This document shows positions 48,415 through 56,760 of a DNA stretch of 64,000 nt, piece after piece. Each line of letters starts with the position of its first letter. Position 1 is the stretch's first letter. A model generated the notes under the pieces. That model worked only from the letters and a program-made list of their open reading frames with translations. It was not told where the DNA came from and did no database searches. The stretch is from Lentisalinibacter sediminis. GTDB lineage: Bacteria; Pseudomonadota; Gammaproteobacteria; Steroidobacterales; Woeseiaceae. The DNA is taken from NCBI RefSeq assembly GCF_040706615.1, contig NZ_JAPDRF010000003.1:62001-126000 (forward strand), in the 5' to 3' direction. Position numbers and translations under genes: made by a program.

Positions 48415-48447
48415 GGGACCCGCGCCGCCGTTCGGGGCGCGGGGACC
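48415..48447 (-). other. GC-rich hairpin in the leader of the coiled-coil protein gene
   Basis: Eight contiguous base pairs (CCCGCGCC with GGGGCGCGGG-type partner) plus a two-pair outer stem close a nine-base loop, 22 bases before the start codon. There is no T-run. It could end the upstream DUF1249 transcript or shape translation of the downstream gene. Confidence 0.45.
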
Positions 48448-48553
48448 GTTCCGATAGGGGGCATGCTGGCACCATCCCTGCGCCCGTACCATGACCGGAT
48501 CGACACTTTCGGCGTGGGGGGGGCTGGCCACCCCGGGGGCGGCGCGGCGGCGG

Positions 48554-49021
48554 TCAGTCGGCGGGGCGGTCCGCGGGGAACGCGTGGCCCCGGTCGAGGC
48601 AGTACTCCAGCCACTTGTTCAGCATGACGTTGCGCGCCCAGCGGCTGTCGAGTTCGCGGCGGAATTCGCTGGCGAGGCGCCGGAACAACTCGTGATGGTG
48701 CTGATCGGCAAGATGCATGGCCTCCGCCAGGCAGCCATCGAAGTACACGCGCACGGTGAGGTCGGGATCGGCGACGCTGCCGCCCGCCTCCTCGAAGCGG
48801 TAGGTCATGGCGAGCGTCGAGGTATACGGCGTGCGCTCCAGCACGCTCAGATGCAGGTCGCAGTCGCCGCCAACCCGGGAGACGTGCCCGCCTTTCATCG
48901 CGCGCAGAGCCGGCGCCATGCGTAGCAGTCGCAGGTAGTTGCTCTCGTAGAGCGTCATCAGGCCGGCGAAGCTGCGCGGCCGCACGACGGTCTGCGGCAG
49001 GATGAGGCTGTCGGCGATCAT
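48554..49021 (-). CDS. DUF1249 family protein (YqiB-like)
   Basis: This 155-residue soluble protein has the DUF1249 layout: LMTLYESNYLRLLRMAPAL, then GDCDLHLSVLERTPYTSTLAMTY and DLTVRVYFDGCLAEAM, ending with a helix containing LNKWLEYCLDRGH. E. coli YqiB belongs here, usually next to nudF and cpdA, which are absent in this window. The biochemical role is unknown. The internal ATG at 49021 is preferred to an upstream one six residues earlier. Confidence 0.88.
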   Translation of the reverse strand: MIADSLILPQTVVRPRSFAGLMTLYESNYLRLLRMAPALRAMKGGHVSRVGGDCDLHLSVLERTPYTSTLAMTYRFEEAGGSVADPDLTVRVYFDGCLAEAMHLADQHHHELFRRLASEFRRELDSRWARNVMLNKWLEYCLDRGHAFPADRPAD

Positions 49022-49109
49022 GGGCGGAATATAGCACACGGCCAGCGGGCTCTTGCCGACCCTGAAAAGACCGTAAAAATCAAGGTTTACGTGTGGCGAA
49101 AGCCGTGAT

Positions 49110-49934
49110 CTAGGGACGCGTGCGGCGCTCCAGCCCGGTGCTGTCGAGGATGCGACTGGAGATCTCCTCGATGGAGAATTCGGTGGTGTCGATGTAGGGG
49201 ATGTTGTACCGGCGGAAGAGCTTCTCCGCCTCCCGCAGCTCGAAGCGCACCTGCTGGGCGCTGGAATAGCGGCCCCGCGAGCGCCGCTCGCGGCGGATCT
49301 GCTGCAGCCGCGCGGGCGATATAGTCAGCCCGAACAGCTTGCCCCGGTGCTTCAGCAGCGTTTCGGGCAGCTCGCCGCTCTCGAACTCCTCCTCGGTGAG
49401 GGGGAAGTTGGCCGCGAATACGCCGTACTGGAGGGCGAGATACAGGCAGGTGGGCGTCTTGCCGGAGCGGGATACGCCGACCAGGATCACGTCGGCCTGC
49501 TCGTAATTGCGCACCGTCGCACCGTCGTCGTTGGCGAGCGCGAAATTGGTCGCCTCGATGCGCTTCATGTAGACATTCGGATCGGATACGCCGTGGGCCT
49601 TGCCCGCCGAGTGGGACGATTCCTGCTCCAGTTCCTCCTCGAGCTCGCCGAGGAAGGCGTCGAAAATATCGAGATACAGCCCCTCCGAACCCTGTATGAT
49701 TCTGCGCAGATCATCGTGTACGAGGGTGCTGAATACGATCGGCCGGATGCCGTCACGGCGGGCGGAATCGTTGATTTTTTTCAGCGCAGCCAGTGCCTTG
49801 TCATCATTATCGATAAATGGCAAAGTCACTTGCCGGAAATCCTGGCTGTCGAATTGCGTGAGCAGGCTGTGACCCAGCGTCTCGGCCGTGACACCGGTCT
49901 GGTCGGACAGAAAAAAGACGGTTCTTTGGCCCAT
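49110..49934 (-). CDS. ppsR: PEP synthetase regulatory kinase/pyrophosphorylase
   Basis: This 274-residue protein is PpsR (DUF299). It has the FFLSDQTGVTAETLGHSL start, IVFSTLV in the middle and the P-loop GVSRSGKTPT. PpsR inactivates PEP synthetase by ADP-dependent phosphorylation of a threonine beside the catalytic His and reverses it with inorganic phosphate. It is divergent from ppsA with a 68-bp gap, the standard gammaproteobacterial layout. The length is near the E. coli protein (277). Confidence 0.96.
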   Translation of the reverse strand: MGQRTVFFLSDQTGVTAETLGHSLLTQFDSQDFRQVTLPFIDNDDKALAALKKINDSARRDGIRPIVFSTLVHDDLRRIIQGSEGLYLDIFDAFLGELEEELEQESSHSAGKAHGVSDPNVYMKRIEATNFALANDDGATVRNYEQADVILVGVSRSGKTPTCLYLALQYGVFAANFPLTEEEFESGELPETLLKHRGKLFGLTISPARLQQIRRERRSRGRYSSAQQVRFELREAEKLFRRYNIPYIDTTEFSIEEISSRILDSTGLERRTRP

Positions 49935-50002
49935 GGGTCGATCCGAGGCGCAAGCGTCGTTGGATTGTGCACGTTCGGGTCGATAACACAAGGGAGTCGA
50001 CT

Positions 50003-52366
50003 TTGGAGCCTTATGTAGTTTCGCTCGATGCATTGGGCATGGGCGACGTGGACCGGGTGGGCGGCAAGAACGCGTCACTCGGCGAGATGATAGCCAACCT
50101 GTCCGCCGCCGGCGTCACCGTCCCCGGCGGCTTCGCCACCACCGCACAGGCCTACAGAGACTTCCTCCGCCACGAGGGCCTCGCCGACCGGATCAACCAG
50201 CGCCTCGGCGCACTGGACGTGGACGACATCAAGGATCTCACCGCCGCCGGGAGCGAGATCCGGCAGTGGATCATGGATACCCCCCTGCCCCCCCGGCTGC
50301 GCGAGGACATTACTACAGCCTGGGAGGAGATGACCGGGGGCGATGACATCGCGGTGGCGGTGCGCTCCTCGGCCACCGCCGAGGATCTGCCGGATGCCTC
50401 TTTCGCGGGACAGCAGGAGACCTTCCTGAACGTGAAGGGCCTCGAGCGGCTCATCGAGGCCATCCACAAGGTCTTCGCCTCGCTGTTCAACGACCGCGCT
50501 ATCGCCTACCGGGTGCACCACGGCTTCGACCATTCGCTGGTAGCCCTGTCGGCGGGCATCCAGCACATGGTGCGCAGCGATGTCGGCACCTCCGGCGTGA
50601 TGTTCACGCTGGACACCGAGTCCGGCTTTCGTGGCGCTGTCTTCATCACCGCTTCGTACGGCCTCGGCGAGACGGTGGTTCAGGGCGCCGTCAATCCGGA
50701 CGAGTTCTACGTCTACAAGAAGGCGCTCAAAGACGGCCATGACCCGATCCTGCGCCGCAACCTCGGCAGCAAGACCATCAAGATGGTCTACAGCGACAAC
50801 CCCACCCCGGGTCATACCGTGGAGACGGTGGACGTCGACGAGGCGGAGTCCCAGCACTTCTGCCTGAGCGACGAGGACGTCATCGAACTGGCGAAGCAAG
50901 CGGTGACCATCGAGGAGCATTACGGCCGTCCGATGGACATCGAGTGGGGCAAGGACGGTGAGGACGGCAGGATCTACATCCTGCAGGCACGCCCGGAGAC
51001 GGTACAGAGCCGCAGCGGGCGCACCCTGCAGCGCTTCTCCCTGAAGACGCGGTCGGACGTGCTCAGCCGCGGGCGCAGCATCGGCCAGAAGATCGGCATC
51101 GGCCCCGCCAAGGTCATCCGCAGCATCGAGGAGATGACCCGGGTGCAGAACGGCGACGTGCTGATCGCCGACATGACCGACCCGGACTGGGAGCCGGTCA
51201 TGAAGCGCGCGGCGGCCATCGTCACCAACCGGGGCGGGCGCACCTGCCATGCCGCCATCATCGCCCGGGAACTGGGCATACCGGCCGTGGTCGGCTGCGG
51301 CGACGCCACCGAGCAGATCGCCGACGGCCGCGAGGTCACCGTATCCTGCGCCGAAGGCGACGAGGGCTACGTCTACGACGGCAAGCTGGAGTACGAGAAA
51401 AAGAAGATCGAGCTCGACTCCCTACCGGACATCCCGGTGAAGATCATGATGAACGTCGGTAACCCGGACCGGGCGTTCGACTTCGCCGGCATCCCGAATC
51501 ACGGCGTCGGCCTGGCACGCCTGGAGTTCATCATCAATCGCATGATCGGCGTCCATCCGCGGGCGCTGCTCGAGTTCGACAAGCTGGACGCCGACACCCG
51601 CGAGGCGGTGGAGGAACAGATGGCCGGTTACAGCGAGCCGGTGGAGTTCTTCGTCGCGAAGCTGGCGGAGGGCATCGCCACGATCGCCGCCGCCTTCGAT
51701 CCGCACCCGGTCATCGTGCGCCTGTCCGATTTCAAGACCAACGAGTACGCCAACCTCATCGGCGGCGAGGCCTACGAGCCACACGAGGAGAACCCGATGC
51801 TCGGGTTCCGCGGCGCCGCCCGCTACGTGGACCCTGACTACCAGCCCTGCTTCGAGCTGGAATGCCGGGCGCTGAAACGGGTGCGCAACGAGATGGGCCT
51901 GACCAACGTCCAGATCATGGTGCCGTTCGTGCGCACCGTCGATCAGGGCCGCGAGGTGGTGGAACTGCTGGCGAAGAACGGCCTCGCCCGCGGCGAGAAC
52001 GGCCTGAAGGTCATCATGATGTCGGAGCTGCCCACCAACGCGCTGCTGGCCGACCGCTACCTGGAGCATTTCGACGGCATGTCCATCGGCTCCAACGACA
52101 TGACCCAGCTTACGCTCGGCCTGGACCGGGACTCCGCCCTCGTCGCCGATGTCTTCGACGAGCGGGACGACGCAGTGAAGGCCCTGCTGGCCATGACCAT
52201 CGAGGCCTGCCGCCGACAGGACAAGTACGTGGGCATCTGCGGACAGGGTCCGTCGGACCATCCGGATCTCGCCCACTGGCTGCTCGATCAGGGCATCGAG
52301 AGCATGTCCCTCAACCCTGACACGGTGATCGAGACCTGGCTCTTCCTGGCCGGCGAGAAGGTCTGA
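50003..52366 (+). CDS. ppsA: Phosphoenolpyruvate synthase
   Basis: This 787-residue protein makes PEP from pyruvate, ATP and water for gluconeogenesis. It has the ATP-grasp start (DVDRVGGKNASLGEMI), the PpsR target region and catalytic His in NRGGRTCHAAIIARELG (about 410-425), and a C-terminal PEP-utilising barrel (ANDMTQLTLGLDRDSA). The start is a TTG at 50003 with AGGGAG a few bases upstream; a GTG at 49967 would add twelve residues that are not in the family, and E. coli PpsA (792 aa) starts at an equivalent point. It is divergent from ppsR. Confidence 0.96.
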   Translation: MEPYVVSLDALGMGDVDRVGGKNASLGEMIANLSAAGVTVPGGFATTAQAYRDFLRHEGLADRINQRLGALDVDDIKDLTAAGSEIRQWIMDTPLPPRLREDITTAWEEMTGGDDIAVAVRSSATAEDLPDASFAGQQETFLNVKGLERLIEAIHKVFASLFNDRAIAYRVHHGFDHSLVALSAGIQHMVRSDVGTSGVMFTLDTESGFRGAVFITASYGLGETVVQGAVNPDEFYVYKKALKDGHDPILRRNLGSKTIKMVYSDNPTPGHTVETVDVDEAESQHFCLSDEDVIELAKQAVTIEEHYGRPMDIEWGKDGEDGRIYILQARPETVQSRSGRTLQRFSLKTRSDVLSRGRSIGQKIGIGPAKVIRSIEEMTRVQNGDVLIADMTDPDWEPVMKRAAAIVTNRGGRTCHAAIIARELGIPAVVGCGDATEQIADGREVTVSCAEGDEGYVYDGKLEYEKKKIELDSLPDIPVKIMMNVGNPDRAFDFAGIPNHGVGLARLEFIINRMIGVHPRALLEFDKLDADTREAVEEQMAGYSEPVEFFVAKLAEGIATIAAAFDPHPVIVRLSDFKTNEYANLIGGEAYEPHEENPMLGFRGAARYVDPDYQPCFELECRALKRVRNEMGLTNVQIMVPFVRTVDQGREVVELLAKNGLARGENGLKVIMMSELPTNALLADRYLEHFDGMSIGSNDMTQLTLGLDRDSALVADVFDERDDAVKALLAMTIEACRRQDKYVGICGQGPSDHPDLAHWLLDQGIESMSLNPDTVIETWLFLAGEKV

Positions 52367-52381
52367 CGCCGGCCGCACTCC

Positions 52382-53047
52382 TCAGAAGCTGTCGCTCCAG
52401 CGCGAGCGTTTGCGCCAGCGGATCCTGGGCACGATGATCCCGACGAGCACGCCGGCCAGCAACACGGCGGCACCGGCGATGAACCAGTCCCGGTTGCGCC
52501 GGCTGGCGAGTTCCCCGTTCTCCTGCTGCAGGGCGGCGATCTGCACCTCCGCCGTGGAGAGCTGCTCACGGAGCGCGTTGTTCTCCGCATTGATGCCGAG
52601 CACGTTGGAGGCCGTCCGCCGGATCTCCGCGAGCTCCGCCTCGAGCTGCTTGTTCTCCGCCTCGAGCGTCCGGATGCGGGCCTCGGCCTCCTGCTTGGCC
52701 CGGGTGAGGTCGTCCAGCTGCGCGCCCAGGTCGCCGCTCTGATTGCGGATCGTCTCCAGTCGCTGACGCATGGCGGCGAGCTGATCCCGCGCCGCCGGTT
52801 CCGGCATCAGGTAGCGGCTGATCACCCAGCCTTCGGTCCCGCCGAGCGTGCGCACGCGCGTGTAGCCGCTGTCCGGGTCCTGCTCCAGCATCTCGAGCTG
52901 GGTGCCGCTCTCCAGCATACGGATGATCTGGTTAGCCGTACTCGGCCCCGTCCTGAGCGTGATCTCGAACTCGTCGGAGACGTAGCGGGTCTGCGCCGCA
53001 ACGCTCTGCGCCAGCAGCACAAGCAGTAGCGCCGCCAAGAAAGGCAT
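52382..53047 (-). CDS. TIGR04211-type SH3 domain protein (YgiM-like) with C-terminal membrane anchor
   Basis: This 221-residue protein has a signal peptide (FLAALLLVLLAQSVAAQ), a bacterial SH3 domain (EFEITLRTGPSTANQIIRML), a coiled coil of about 90 residues (RDQLAAMRQRLETIRNQSG through LQQENGELASRRN) and one membrane segment (WFIAGAAVLLAGVLVGIIVP) with a basic tail. This is the YgiM/TIGR04211 arrangement. It should face the periplasm, anchored in the inner membrane. An in-frame TTG start at 53068 with a nearby AGGA would add seven residues and cannot be excluded. Confidence 0.88.
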   Translation of the reverse strand: MPFLAALLLVLLAQSVAAQTRYVSDEFEITLRTGPSTANQIIRMLESGTQLEMLEQDPDSGYTRVRTLGGTEGWVISRYLMPEPAARDQLAAMRQRLETIRNQSGDLGAQLDDLTRAKQEAEARIRTLEAENKQLEAELAEIRRTASNVLGINAENNALREQLSTAEVQIAALQQENGELASRRNRDWFIAGAAVLLAGVLVGIIVPRIRWRKRSRWSDSF

Positions 53048-53162
53048 CTTGTTAAGGAGTGTATTCAAGTTCCTGAAACCCAAGTCGAATTGCCCCCGAT
53101 CGGGAGCGTCAGAGGTGACTATAAAGCAAGCCCGGACGCGGTGCCAGCCGTCACGCAGCCGT

Positions 53163-53771
53163 TCAGCCGGCCGCGGATCGGCGCCAGACCAGCAGCAGAT
53201 TATTGGCCGGCATCGCATACTCGGCCTGCCGCTCCAGCCCGTGCCGGGCGGCCTCGGACTCCATGTCGTCGAGGTCGCGGATGCCCATGGCCGGGCTCCG
53301 GCTGCGCAACTCGCGGTCGAAGCGCCGGTTGCTATCGCTGGTGTGGCTCCCGCCTCGTGCGAAGGGGCCGTAGATCAGCAGCAGGCCGTCCGGCGCCAGG
53401 ACGCGCGCGACGCCCGCAAGCATGGCGCAGACCGCCGCCCAGCTCATGATATGGGCCGTATTGGCGGCGTAGACGGCATCGAAGGGGCCGTCCGGCCAGT
53501 CGTCACTCAATACGTCCAGGGCCACGGGCGGCGGCAGCCGCGGTGCTTCCGGCGTCTGCAGACCGGCGGCCAGCGACGGCAGGTTGGACGCCATGTCGCT
53601 GGCCTGCCATCGGACCTCGGCCAGTTCCGAGGCGAAGTAGCGCGCGTGCTGGCCCGTGCCGGCGCCGATCTCCAGCACCCGCCAGCCGGGTTCGAGGTGG
53701 CGACGCAATACCGAGAGGATCGGCCGGCGGTTACGCTCGGCCGCCGGCGAGAATGGGGGTTCCAGAGTCAT
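53163..53771 (-). CDS. DUF938 family SAM-dependent methyltransferase-like protein
   Basis: This 202-residue protein has the SAM-binding motif VLEIGAGTGQHARYF and the DUF938 segment NTAHIMSWAAVCAML with later YGPFARGGSHTSDSNRRFD. The DUF938 family is widespread and its substrate is unknown. It starts six bases after the orn stop, so it is probably cotranscribed with orn. Confidence 0.9.
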   Translation of the reverse strand: MTLEPPFSPAAERNRRPILSVLRRHLEPGWRVLEIGAGTGQHARYFASELAEVRWQASDMASNLPSLAAGLQTPEAPRLPPPVALDVLSDDWPDGPFDAVYAANTAHIMSWAAVCAMLAGVARVLAPDGLLLIYGPFARGGSHTSDSNRRFDRELRSRSPAMGIRDLDDMESEAARHGLERQAEYAMPANNLLLVWRRSAAG

Positions 53772-53777
53772 GCGCCG

Positions 53778-54359
53778 TCAGCCGGTCTGCATCGCCGCCA
53801 CGGAGAACAGGTGCTCCCGGTAATGACGCAGCTCGGCGATGGAGTCACGGATATCGTCGAGCGCGCGGTGGCTGGATTCCTTCCGGAAGCCGGCGGCGAC
53901 CGGTGGCGCCCACAGGCTGGCAAGGATCTTCAGCGTGCTCACGTCCAGGTTGCGGTAATGGAAGAAAGCCTCCAGCCCGGGCATGCAGCGGGCAAGGAAA
54001 CGCCGGTCCTGGCAGATGCTGTTGCCGCACATCGGCGAGGTACCCGCCTCGACATGCTGACGCAGGAAGGCGAGCGTCGCCTGCTCGGCCTGGGCTTCGG
54101 TCACCCGGCTCTCCGCGACGCGCTGCGTGAGCCCGGAGCCGCCGTGCTGGGTGCGGTTCCATTCGTCCATGCGCGCCATCACCTCGTCGGGCTGGTGGAT
54201 GGCCAGCACCGGACCCTCCGCGATCTCGTTCAGGTCCGCATCCGTGACTATGGTGGCGATCTCGATGATCCGGTCGTTCACCGTATCGAGGCCGGTCATC
54301 TCCAGATCGATCCAGATCAGATAACCCCGGCCATTCCCTGCCATTCTCTCGTCCGTCAT
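53778..54359 (-). CDS. orn: Oligoribonuclease
   Basis: This 193-residue 3'-to-5' exonuclease has the DEDDh set: DLEMTG near the start, the SICQDRRF region and the final HRALDDIRDSI. It degrades di- to penta-nucleotides including pGpG from c-di-GMP. The common E. coli arrangement with rsgA divergent beside it is kept, at 80 bp. The first ATG is used although MAGNGRG five residues later would give the more usual length. Confidence 0.96.
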   Translation of the reverse strand: MTDERMAGNGRGYLIWIDLEMTGLDTVNDRIIEIATIVTDADLNEIAEGPVLAIHQPDEVMARMDEWNRTQHGGSGLTQRVAESRVTEAQAEQATLAFLRQHVEAGTSPMCGNSICQDRRFLARCMPGLEAFFHYRNLDVSTLKILASLWAPPVAAGFRKESSHRALDDIRDSIAELRHYREHLFSVAAMQTG

Positions 54360-54439
54360 ACGCTCTGCCGTGCCGCAAGACTGCCGGCAGTGTAGCAGAG
54401 GGCCGCACGCGGCCGGACCGCACGGCCTATACTTCGGCC

Positions 54440-55360
54440 ATGACGAAGAAGCGAGCGAGCGATACGTCCGGAGAACGCGTCCTCACCGTCACCGCAGCCC
54501 GCGGCCACCGGCTGGAACTGGAGTCGGCCGACGGCCGGCGGCTGCCCGCGCGCACCAAGGGCAAACGCTTGCGGGTGGTGTGCGGCGACGGGGTGGAGGC
54601 GGCACCGATCGCCGGCGAGGAGGACTGGCTGGTCACCGCCGTCGCGCCCCGGGACAACGTGCTGGCCCGCCTAGACAGCCGCGGGCGGCCGGAGACACTG
54701 GCGGCGAATCTCGACCAGCTCGTCGTGACCGCCGCCGTGCTGCCGCAACCCGACTTCTTCATCGTGGACCGCTATCTCTGCGCCGCCGAGCTGATGGGCA
54801 TCCACGCCGCCGTCGTCTTCAACAAGACCGACCTGGCTCATGGCGAGCCCCCGGAACTGGCCGTCTACGAGGCGCTGGACTACCCCGTGCTGAGGGTCTC
54901 CGCCGAGTCCGGCGGCAGCATCGGCGCACTCACCGACTTGCTGGCCGGCCACGTCAGCATGCTGGTCGGCCAGTCCGGCGTCGGCAAGTCCTCCCTCATC
55001 AACGCCGTCGTCCCCGGTGCCGGACAGCGCATCGCCGCGGTCTCGGAGGCGCGGCGGGAAGGCCGTCATACGACGGTGGCCGCGGAGATGATCGCCCTGC
55101 CCCGCGGGGGACGGCTGATCGACTCCCCCGGCGTGCGGGACTTCGCTCCGCACATCGGGGCAGACGTTGACGTGGGCGCCGGTTTCCGGGAGATCCGGAC
55201 CGCTTCCGCCGGGTGCCGGTTCAACGATTGCCTGCACCGGGCCGAGCCCGGCTGTGCCGTGCTCGCGGCGGTGGAATCCGGCTCGATCAGCGAGCGGCGC
55301 TACACGAGCTATCGGCGGCTGCTGAACCTCACCCGCCAGCTGCGCCGGGACGACTACTGA
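54440..55360 (+). CDS. rsgA: Ribosome small subunit-dependent GTPase A
   Basis: This 306-residue GTPase has an OB-fold start, then the circularly permuted G motifs: NKTD (FNKTDLA), the P-loop GQSGVGKSSLI, the switch region TTVAAEMI and DSPGVRDF. The C-terminal zinc knuckle has Cys/His in GCRFNDCLHRAEPGC. It helps mature the 30S subunit. It is divergent from orn, the usual gammaproteobacterial neighbour. Confidence 0.97.
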   Translation: MTKKRASDTSGERVLTVTAARGHRLELESADGRRLPARTKGKRLRVVCGDGVEAAPIAGEEDWLVTAVAPRDNVLARLDSRGRPETLAANLDQLVVTAAVLPQPDFFIVDRYLCAAELMGIHAAVVFNKTDLAHGEPPELAVYEALDYPVLRVSAESGGSIGALTDLLAGHVSMLVGQSGVGKSSLINAVVPGAGQRIAAVSEARREGRHTTVAAEMIALPRGGRLIDSPGVRDFAPHIGADVDVGAGFREIRTASAGCRFNDCLHRAEPGCAVLAAVESGSISERRYTSYRRLLNLTRQLRRDDY

Positions 55361-55367
55361 GCGGCGC

Positions 55368-55730
55368 TCAGCCCGGCGGCCAGCCGAGCTTCCGCCCCGC
55401 CAACAGGTGCAGGTGGATGTGGAAGACGCTTTGGCCGGCGCCCTCGTTGCAGTTCATGACCACCCGGTAGCCGTCGTCGGCATGACCCTCCCCGGCCGCC
55501 ACGGACTTCGCGGCACCGAAGAGTTCGCCCACCAGCGCATGATGGGCCGGATCGATGTCGTTGATGGTCGGGATGTGCTCCCGGGGAATGAACAGCACGT
55601 GGGTCGGCGCCTGGGGATTGATGTCCCGGAAGCCGATGACGGTGTCGGACTCGTACACCGGCTCGGCAGCGATCTCGCCGGCCGCGATCTTGCAGAACAG
55701 GCAGTCCGGATCTCTCTTGTCGTTGCTCAT
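55368..55730 (-). CDS. hinT: HIT-family (HinT-like) purine nucleoside phosphoramidase
   Basis: This 120-residue protein has the histidine triad HIHLHLL near the C-terminus and DCLFCKIAAGEI, with two Cys as in HinT, at the start. It hydrolyses AMP-amine phosphoramidates in the cytosol. It is convergent with rsgA by seven bases. Confidence 0.93.
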   Translation of the reverse strand: MSNDKRDPDCLFCKIAAGEIAAEPVYESDTVIGFRDINPQAPTHVLFIPREHIPTINDIDPAHHALVGELFGAAKSVAAGEGHADDGYRVVMNCNEGAGQSVFHIHLHLLAGRKLGWPPG

Positions 55731-55774
55731 CTCGACCTCCTCGTTCTATCGCAGGGTTCCGGCGGCCTCCCGAC

Positions 55775-56377
55775 TCAGGCGCCGATGGCGCGCCGGCCTG
55801 CGAAGGCGTGGGAAAGGGTACCTCCGTCCACGTATTCCAGCTCGCCGCCGATGGGCACGCCGTGGGCGATGCGGCTGGCGCCGATGCCGCGGCGCGCCGC
55901 GAGCTCGGCCAGATAATGCGCCGTGGCATCGCCCTCCACCGTGGGATTGGTGGCGATGATGACCTCCTCCACGTCGCCCTCCTCGAGCAGGGACTCGAGA
56001 CGGCCCAGACCCAGTTCCTCCGGGCCGATGCCGTCGAGCGGGGAGAGGTGTCCCAGCAGGACGAAATACCGCCCGCGGTAACCGGTGTGGTCTTCTATGG
56101 CCATGACGTCGGCGGGCATCTCGACGATGCAGAGCTGGCTCGTGTCGCGGGAGCCATCACGGCACACCGGACACACCGGTTCCTCCGAGAACATCCGGCA
56201 GCGCTCGCACTTGCCGATGCCGGCCACCGCCTCCGCCAGAGCCGTGGACAGCCGGCCGGCCCCGTCCGGGTCGCGCTCCAGCAGATGGAAAGCCATGCGC
56301 TGGGCCGACTTCTGCCCCACACCGGGCAGACAGCGGAGCGTCTCTATGAGCTGTACCAGCAGCGGCGAATACACCAT
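55775..56377 (-). CDS. recR: Recombination protein RecR
   Basis: This 200-residue protein has the helix-hairpin-helix LPGVGQKSAQRMAFHLL, a C4 zinc finger (CERCRMFSEEPVCPVC) and a Toprim domain (CIVEMPADVMAIE). It works with RecF and RecO in daughter-strand gap repair. It starts seven bases after ybaB stops, within the dnaX-ybaB-recR operon of gammaproteobacteria. Confidence 0.97.
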   Translation of the reverse strand: MVYSPLLVQLIETLRCLPGVGQKSAQRMAFHLLERDPDGAGRLSTALAEAVAGIGKCERCRMFSEEPVCPVCRDGSRDTSQLCIVEMPADVMAIEDHTGYRGRYFVLLGHLSPLDGIGPEELGLGRLESLLEEGDVEEVIIATNPTVEGDATAHYLAELAARRGIGASRIAHGVPIGGELEYVDGGTLSHAFAGRRAIGA

Positions 56378-56384
56378 GGGCGGA

Positions 56385-56711
56385 TCAACCGAAAGGCAGT
56401 TTCATCCCCGGCGGCAGGCCCATGCCCGAGGTGAGGCCGGACATTTTCTCCCGGGTCGTTTCCTCCACCCGCCGGATGGCGTCGTTCATGGCTGCTGCGA
56501 CGAGGTCCTCCAGCATCTCCCGGTCGTCGCCGATCAGCTCGTCGTCGATCGTCACCCGGCGCACCTCGTGCCGACAATTCATGGTGACTTTCACCATGCC
56601 GGCACCGGACTCGCCGGTGACCTCGATGCTCGCCAGCTCCTCCTGAGCCTGCTGCATCTTCTCCTGCATCTGCTGGGCCTGCTTCATCAGCTGGCCGAGT
56701 CCACCCTTCAT
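56385..56711 (-). CDS. ybaB: YbaB/EbfC nucleoid-associated DNA-binding protein
   Basis: This 108-residue protein begins with the helix LGQLMKQAQQMQEKMQQAQEELA and has the YbaB core VKVTMNCRHEVRRVTID. It forms dimeric tweezers on DNA. It sits between dnaX and recR, the classical order. CGGAGG precedes the ATG at good distance. Confidence 0.96.
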   Translation of the reverse strand: MKGGLGQLMKQAQQMQEKMQQAQEELASIEVTGESGAGMVKVTMNCRHEVRRVTIDDELIGDDREMLEDLVAAAMNDAIRRVEETTREKMSGLTSGMGLPPGMKLPFG

Positions 56712-56730
56712 TCGTCGTGCCTCCGCTTCT

Positions 56731-56760
56731 GTCCGTCGTGTGTCCGTCGTGTGTCCGTCA
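56731..56760 (-). repeat. 11-bp tandem repeat between dnaX and ybaB
   Basis: GTCCGTCGTGT occurs twice and a third partial GTCCGTCA carries the dnaX stop codon TCA (plus-strand view). The repeat extends the spacer ahead of ybaB. It is likely slippage-prone. Confidence 0.8.
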
